From: Candidatus Avimonas caecicola
GTDB taxonomy: Bacteria > Bacillota > Clostridia > Oscillospirales > Acutalibacteraceae
Assembly: GCA_904419875.1 (NCBI GenBank)
Contig: CAJFTG010000012.1
Location: forward strand, 1-38,736
Length of the DNA: 38,736 nt
Reading direction: 5' to 3'
Shown here: in pieces, positions 34,455 through 38,736 of the stretch
Numbering within the stretch: position 1 is the stretch's first letter
How the letters are laid out: every line of letters begins with the position of its first letter
Program-made: the position numbers and the translations under genes
The notes under the pieces: generated by a model
The model's database searches: none
The model's input: the letters and a program-made list of their open reading frames with translations, nothing else
What the model was told of the DNA's origin: nothing

Positions 34455-36464
34455 ATGTGTCAGAACCCAAACCACAAGGGGAAAGAAAAATTCTACATCA
34501 CCACCGCCATCGCCTACACTTCGCGCAAACCCCATATCGGCAACGTCTACGACCCCGTCCTTGCCGACCTGATCGCGCGGTACAAGCGAATGATGGGCTT
34601 CGATGTGTTTTACCTGACCGGCTCGGACGAGCACGGGCAGAAGATCGGGGAATACGCCCGGGCGCAGGGGATGGAACCCAAGGCATATGTGGACGGCGTT
34701 TCCGCCCAGATCCGGGCGGTCTGGGACTGCATGAACGTCAGCTACGACCGCTTTATCCGCACCACCGACCGCGACCATGAGCAGGCGGTGCAGAAAATCT
34801 TCAAAAAGCTGTACGACCAGGGGGATATCTACAAGGGCACCTACGAGGGCAAATACTGCGTGCCGTGCGAATCCTTCTTCACCGCCTCCCAGCTCAGGGA
34901 CGGGAAATGCCCCGACTGCGGGCGGGAGGTGGTGGATGCGAAGGAGGAAGCGTATTTCCTCCGCCTGAGCAAATACCAGGACCGGCTGGCGGCCTATTAC
35001 GACGACCATCCGGAGTTCTTCCTCCCCGACTCCCGCCGGGCCGAGATGGTGAACAATTTCCTGAAGCCCGGGCTGTCCGACCTGTGCGTGTCCCGCACCT
35101 CCTTCACCTGGGGCATCCCGGTGGAGTTCGACCCCGGCCACGTCATTTACGTCTGGCTGGACGCGCTCTCCAACTACATCACCGGCCTGGGCTACAGCCC
35201 GGACGGCAGCGGTGAAAAATACACCAAATACTGGCCGGCCGACCTGCACGTCATCGGCAAGGACATCGTGCGCTTTCACACCATCTACTGGCCGATTATC
35301 CTCATGGCTCTGGGCGAGCCGCTGCCCCGGCAGGTGCTCGGCCACCCCTGGCTGCTGGTGGGCGAGGACAAGATGAGCAAATCCAAGGGGAACGTGCTGT
35401 ATGCGGACGACCTGGCCCGCCGCTTCGGGGTGGACGCGGTGCGGTATTACCTGCTCAGCGAAATTCCCTTCGCGCAGGACGGCTCGATCACCTACGAGAG
35501 CCTGATTGCCAAATACAACGCCGACCTGGCAAACACGCTGGGCAACCTGGTCAACCGCAGCATTGCGATGACCAACAAATACTTCGGCGGCGTCCTCGCC
35601 CGCCCCGCGTCGGCCGCGGAGGAAACCGACCGCGACCTGCGCGCCGCCGCCGCACAGGCGGTCGCCGATTATTTCCGGCTGATGGACGCCTACCGCAACG
35701 CGGACGCGGCGGACGCCGTGATGGCTCTGGCCCGCCGGTGCAACAAATACATCGACGAAACCGCCCCCTGGGTGCTGGCCAAGGACGAAGCCTCCCTTCC
35801 CCGCCTCAACGACGTGCTGTACAACCTGATCGAATGCATCCGCATCCTCGGCATCCTGCTCACCCCCTTCATGCCTGAAACCGGGGAGAAAATCCTCTCC
35901 CAGATCGCGGTGAGCGGCGGACTGACGGAGATCGCTTCGGTGCAAAACGGCTTCGGCGCGGCGGAAAGCTATCATGTCGGCGCCCCCGTCCCGCTCTTCG
36001 CCCGCATCGACGCGGCGAAAATGCTGGCGGAAATCCAGGCGGAGAACGAGGCAAAGGCGGCCGGCGAAGCCGCTTTGGAGAACGAGGCGGGGAAGGAGAC
36101 GCACAAGGAGCCGCAAACGGCGGAAAACGTCGCCTTCCTGCCCCAAATCACGATCGACGATTTTGCGAAGATCGACCTCCGGGTTGCGGAGATCACCGAT
36201 TGCGAGCCGGTGAAAAAAGCCAAAAAGCTGCTCAAGCTCACCCTGAACGACGGCACCGACACCCCCCGCACCGTCTGCTCCGGGATAGCCAAGTGGTATG
36301 CCCCCGACCAGCTCAGGGGCCGCCGGGTGGTGCTGGTATCCAACCTGAAGCCCGCCGTGCTCTGCGGGGTGGAAAGCCAGGGCATGATCCTGGCCGCGGA
36401 CGACGGGGAGGACGTAAAGGTCCTCTTCGTGGACGGCGTAGCGCCGGGGAGCCGGGTCCGGTAA
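34455..36464 (+). CDS. metG: Methionyl-tRNA synthetase with C-terminal tRNA-binding domain
   Basis: A class I aminoacyl-tRNA synthetase that charges initiator and elongator tRNA-Met in the cytoplasm. It has 669 residues. The HIGH-type motif is PHIGN near residue 20. A single zinc knuckle (CVPCES...CPDCG) lies near 135-157. KMSKS is at about 306-310. The anticodon-binding helical domain follows to about 520. After a linker rich in Glu/Ala comes an OB-fold tRNA-binding domain (about 563-669, IDDFAKIDLRVAEITDCEPV...SQGMILAA). GGGAGG precedes the ATG. A rho-independent terminator follows, and tatD lies next, a conserved Firmicutes neighbour. Confidence 0.98.
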   Translation: MCQNPNHKGKEKFYITTAIAYTSRKPHIGNVYDPVLADLIARYKRMMGFDVFYLTGSDEHGQKIGEYARAQGMEPKAYVDGVSAQIRAVWDCMNVSYDRFIRTTDRDHEQAVQKIFKKLYDQGDIYKGTYEGKYCVPCESFFTASQLRDGKCPDCGREVVDAKEEAYFLRLSKYQDRLAAYYDDHPEFFLPDSRRAEMVNNFLKPGLSDLCVSRTSFTWGIPVEFDPGHVIYVWLDALSNYITGLGYSPDGSGEKYTKYWPADLHVIGKDIVRFHTIYWPIILMALGEPLPRQVLGHPWLLVGEDKMSKSKGNVLYADDLARRFGVDAVRYYLLSEIPFAQDGSITYESLIAKYNADLANTLGNLVNRSIAMTNKYFGGVLARPASAAEETDRDLRAAAAQAVADYFRLMDAYRNADAADAVMALARRCNKYIDETAPWVLAKDEASLPRLNDVLYNLIECIRILGILLTPFMPETGEKILSQIAVSGGLTEIASVQNGFGAAESYHVGAPVPLFARIDAAKMLAEIQAENEAKAAGEAALENEAGKETHKEPQTAENVAFLPQITIDDFAKIDLRVAEITDCEPVKKAKKLLKLTLNDGTDTPRTVCSGIAKWYAPDQLRGRRVVLVSNLKPAVLCGVESQGMILAADDGEDVKVLFVDGVAPGSRVR

Positions 36465-36467
36465 CCG

Positions 36468-36512
36468 AAACCGCCTGCGGATGCGCGGCAGCGAACCGCC
36501 GGCGGTTTTTTC
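36468..36512 (+). terminator. Terminator after metG
   Basis: AAACCGCC (36468-36475) pairs with GGCGGTTT (36501-36508) and is followed by further T residues (six T in all). A nested GAACCGCC can pair alternatively. It begins 3 bases after the metG stop; read-through to tatD remains possible. Confidence 0.7.
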
Positions 36513-36586
36513 TGCCGCGGAGGCGGCCGGTTCCCCGGCCCCGCCGTCCCGGCTTTCCCCGGCAGCGCTGAAAAGGAGGAGCCCCC

Positions 36587-37378
36587 ATGGACGAACTGCA
36601 CGGCATTTTCGATACCCACGCCCATTACGACGACGAACGGTTTGCGCCGGACCGGGAGGCGCTGCTGGCCTCCCTGCCCGCGGAAGGGGTGTGCGCCGTA
36701 GTCAACGCGGCAAGCGACCTCCCTTCCGCCCGTGCCGGGCTGGCGCTGGCGGAGCGTTTCCCCTTCGTCTGGGCGGCGGCGGGGGTTCACCCCCATGAGG
36801 CGGCCGGGGCCCCGGCCGACGCCATGGAGCGGCTGCGCGCCCTCCTCGCCCATCCCCGCGCGGTGGCGCTGGGCGAAATCGGGCTGGATTACCATTACGA
36901 TTTCTCTCCCCGCGGCGTGCAGCTGGCGCTGTTTGAACAGCAGCTCGCCCTGGCGAAAGAGCTGGATATGCCGGTGATTATCCACGACCGGGAGGCGCAC
37001 GAGGACACCCTCCGCCTCCTCCGGCGGTACCGGCCCCGCGGGGTGGTTCACTGCTTCTCCGGCAGCGCCGAGATGGCGGCGGAGGTCTGCCGGCTCGGTA
37101 TGTATATCGGCCTGGGCGGGGCCGTCACCTTTAAAAACGCCCGAAAGCCCCTGGAGGTCGCCGCCGCCGCGCCTGCCGACCGCCTGCTGCTGGAAACCGA
37201 CGCGCCGTATATGACGCCGGTCCCCTTCCGCGGGCAGCGCTGCCATTCCGGCCATATCCGCCATACCGCCGCCGTGATCGCCGCCGTCCGCGGCATGACG
37301 GCGCAGGCGCTGGTGGACCAGACCCGCGAAAATGCCTGCCGGCTGTACGGCGTGCCGGAATCGGCGTTGCCAATCTAA
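36587..37378 (+). CDS. tatD: TatD-family metal-dependent DNase
   Basis: A 263-residue TIM-barrel hydrolase of the TatD family (3'-5' exonuclease/DNase, sometimes named YabD in Firmicutes). The metal ligands are in place: FDTHAHYD (His11, His13), GEIGLDYHYDFSP, VIIHDREAHEDT, VHCFSG and LETDAPYMTP. The ATG has AAGGAGGAG 6 bases upstream. It follows metG as in many Firmicutes, but the usual next genes (rnmV, ksgA) are absent and a strong terminator closes the unit. Confidence 0.95.
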   Translation: MDELHGIFDTHAHYDDERFAPDREALLASLPAEGVCAVVNAASDLPSARAGLALAERFPFVWAAAGVHPHEAAGAPADAMERLRALLAHPRAVALGEIGLDYHYDFSPRGVQLALFEQQLALAKELDMPVIIHDREAHEDTLRLLRRYRPRGVVHCFSGSAEMAAEVCRLGMYIGLGGAVTFKNARKPLEVAAAAPADRLLLETDAPYMTPVPFRGQRCHSGHIRHTAAVIAAVRGMTAQALVDQTRENACRLYGVPESALPI

Positions 37379-37405
37379 TAGTCCCGGAGTGCCTTGAAGA
37401 AACGG

Positions 37406-37444
37406 CGCCGCCGGGCGGGGGTTTTCCCGCCCGGCGGCGTTTTT
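37406..37444 (+). terminator. Strong intrinsic terminator after tatD
   Basis: A perfect 14-bp stem: CGCCGCCGGGCGGG (37406-37419), a GGTTTT loop, and its complement (37426-37439), followed by TTTTT. Confidence 0.92.
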
Positions 37445-37635
37445 GGATCTTTTCACGGGAATCGCCATATTACCGGATTGAACCGGCTTCGGCGGACAGC
37501 GGAACGCGGCAAGCCCTTTCCATGCGCCGGGCAGTGCCGTTGACGGCGGCACGGGAGTTCACTCCCCTCTTTCCCCGCGCGATGGCCCCGGTCTTCCATG
37601 CGCCCCGGCGAACGCTGCTCCGCTCCGGATGACAA

Positions 37636-37666
37636 AAGCCGGCGGCTCCTTGCGTGCCGCCGGCTT
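37636..37666 (-). terminator. Intrinsic terminator of the CAP-domain lipoprotein gene
   Basis: AAGCCGGCGGC (37636-37646) pairs perfectly with GCCGCCGGCTT (37656-37666). On the minus strand TTTTGTC follows the stem. It lies 12 bases after the stop at 37678. Confidence 0.85.
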
Positions 37667-37677
37667 CTTCGTTTTGG

Positions 37678-38553
37678 TTATCCCGCAAAAACCTGCACCC
37701 AGTAATACCGGCCGCCGCTTTCATAACAGCCGACGCCGATATACCGCAGGGTTTCGTCCAGGATGTTTTTCCGGTGCCCTTCCGAATTCATCCAGGCGTT
37801 CATGACCTCCGCCGGCGTGCTTTGGCCGGCCGCGATGTTCTCCGCCATCGCAGAGATCCTGTCGGGATAGGCGGAGGAGCCCGGAAACGCCGTAAAGCAG
37901 TCGCTGCCGTCCGGACGGGTATGGCTGAACTTCTGCACAATTTCCCGGGCGCGCACGTCCGCGGTGGCCTCCAGGCCGGAAATGACCGTCAACGCGGACA
38001 GGCCCTGCTTGGCCCGCTCCTGATTGACCAGACGGACCACCTCGCTTTCGTACCGGGCGAGCAGGTCGGAGGCGGTTTGGTCGGTTGCCTGCGTGGTGGA
38101 CGGGGAGGTCGGCCGGGCGGTGGTTTTCCGGGTGGTTGCCGCCGTCGCCTGCACGGTTTTTTTCGTGGTCGCTTCCGCCGTGGCGCGGGTCGTCGCTTTG
38201 GTCGTGGGCCGGGCGCTCTCCCTTGTTGTGGGACGCGCGGCCGTTTCCTCGGCGGCGGGGGTGGTGGCCTGGCCGCCCGGCGCCTCGGAGCCGCCCGGTT
38301 CCGCTGCGGACGGACGCGTCTGCGCCCCTTCCTCCGCCCCGGCAGGGGCCATGGCCTCCCCGGAATCCGCCGGGGGCGTTTCCTCCTCCGGAATTTCCGG
38401 CGTTTCTTCCCCAGCGGCTTCCGCCGGCCGGGAGAAAACGCTCCCCGCCGCCCCGTCCTCCTGCGTCGTGCCGGCGGAGGGGGCCGCGGAGCATCCCGCC
38501 AGCAGGGAAACCAGCAGCATGGCGGCAATGCCTGTCGTCCATATTTTTTTCAA
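37678..38553 (-). CDS. CAP/SCP-domain lipoprotein (YkwD-like)
   Basis: A 291-residue surface lipoprotein. The lipobox LLAGC gives Cys21. A long low-complexity Thr/Ala/Pro/Glu linker (about 24-160) carries repeated TT-K/R motifs and would span the wall. The CAP domain (about 162-291) has the usual landmarks: VVRLVNQERAKQGLSAL, SHTRPDGSDCFTAF, AENIAAG, WMNSEGHRKNIL and YWVQVFAG. The function of bacterial CAP proteins is poorly known. The start is TTG at 38553, with AAAGGATG upstream at good spacing. Confidence 0.9.
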   Translation of the reverse strand: MKKIWTTGIAAMLLVSLLAGCSAAPSAGTTQEDGAAGSVFSRPAEAAGEETPEIPEEETPPADSGEAMAPAGAEEGAQTRPSAAEPGGSEAPGGQATTPAAEETAARPTTRESARPTTKATTRATAEATTKKTVQATAATTRKTTARPTSPSTTQATDQTASDLLARYESEVVRLVNQERAKQGLSALTVISGLEATADVRAREIVQKFSHTRPDGSDCFTAFPGSSAYPDRISAMAENIAAGQSTPAEVMNAWMNSEGHRKNILDETLRYIGVGCYESGGRYYWVQVFAG

Positions 38554-38584
38554 TGGAATTCATCCTTTCCAATTTGCCTGATTC

Positions 38585-38665
38585 TGTGTCGCTGACATCG
38601 CTCTTGTCGATCTTGTCGCTTTTATCGATCTCGTCGATCTGATCACTCTTGTCTCTCTCGTATCC
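38585..38665. repeat. Degenerate 9-bp tandem repeat upstream of the CAP gene
   Basis: Nine consecutive 9-bp units can be read from 38585, among them CTTGTCGAT, CTTGTCGCT, TTTATCGAT, CTCGTCGAT, CTGATCACT and CTTGTCTCT. On the minus strand each unit reads as a tripeptide of the form (S/I)-D-K, and many differences are at third codon positions. The frame does not continue into the CAP gene's frame. Confidence 0.8.
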
Positions 38666-38736
38666 TATGCGCGTCCTGTTCCCGTCCTCCCTGAAAAGGG
38701 CGCGGAGGAGAGAAGGAGGGGGGATGGAGGGGGGAT

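Noticed and set aside
34077-36146. 689-codon antisense open frame opposite metG
   Set aside because: metG is certain on the other strand (HIGH, zinc knuckle, KMSKS, OB domain); the antisense frame arises from its codon bias and has no family resemblance.

Overview
The window looks like a chromosomal segment of a GC-rich member of the Clostridia, probably Oscillospirales and possibly gut-associated. The evidence is strong AGGAGG-type ribosome binding sites, many lipobox proteins, one variant sortase motif (SPDTG), sugar ABC transporters without a local ATPase, LuxS, and an M23/G5/LysM envelope peptidase. The taxonomy is inferred from gene style only. I saw no rRNA, tRNA, CRISPR array, transposase, integrase or phage gene.

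Layout. 1-554 is the start of argG (minus, cut by the window edge), with a consensus promoter and an AT-rich island of candidate ArgR boxes. 784-2317 is GC-rich sequence with no recognisable gene. 2318-2743 is a small membrane protein (minus). 3182-4840 is an ECF sigma factor and a membrane-anchored partner (plus). 5243-5565 has no convincing gene but holds many helices, including a long-range 14-bp pairing and a perfect 20-bp hairpin; it is a candidate structured RNA. 5588-7126 is a GH3 (NagZ-like) envelope glycosidase (minus).

7716-26119 is the centrepiece: thirteen co-directional genes over 18.4 kb with mostly tiny gaps, closed by a terminator. They are an AraC regulator, a 959-residue solute-binding protein, a permease pair, a second solute-binding lipoprotein, two surface proteins with beta-sandwich (CBM11-like) domains, two paralogous right-handed beta-helix proteins, an NHL/TPR/YIP1 fusion, a DUF5696-type lipoprotein, and a second permease pair. 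I read it as an inducible locus for binding, possibly cleaving, and importing an unidentified glycan. It has no classical glycoside hydrolase, no sugar-catabolic enzyme and no ABC ATPase, so energising and catabolism must come from elsewhere. This is the best candidate for an undescribed system.

26187-27125 is another gene-free GC-rich stretch. 27190-30686 (minus) holds an M23 peptidase, luxS and a zinc-dependent phospholipase C-like protein. 30761-31797 is a third gene-free stretch. 31798-32754 is an RluA-family pseudouridine synthase and 32963-34030 is ilvE (both minus). metG (34455-36464) and a TatD nuclease (36587-37378) run on plus. A CAP-domain lipoprotein (37678-38553, minus) and a degenerate 9-bp tandem repeat close the window.
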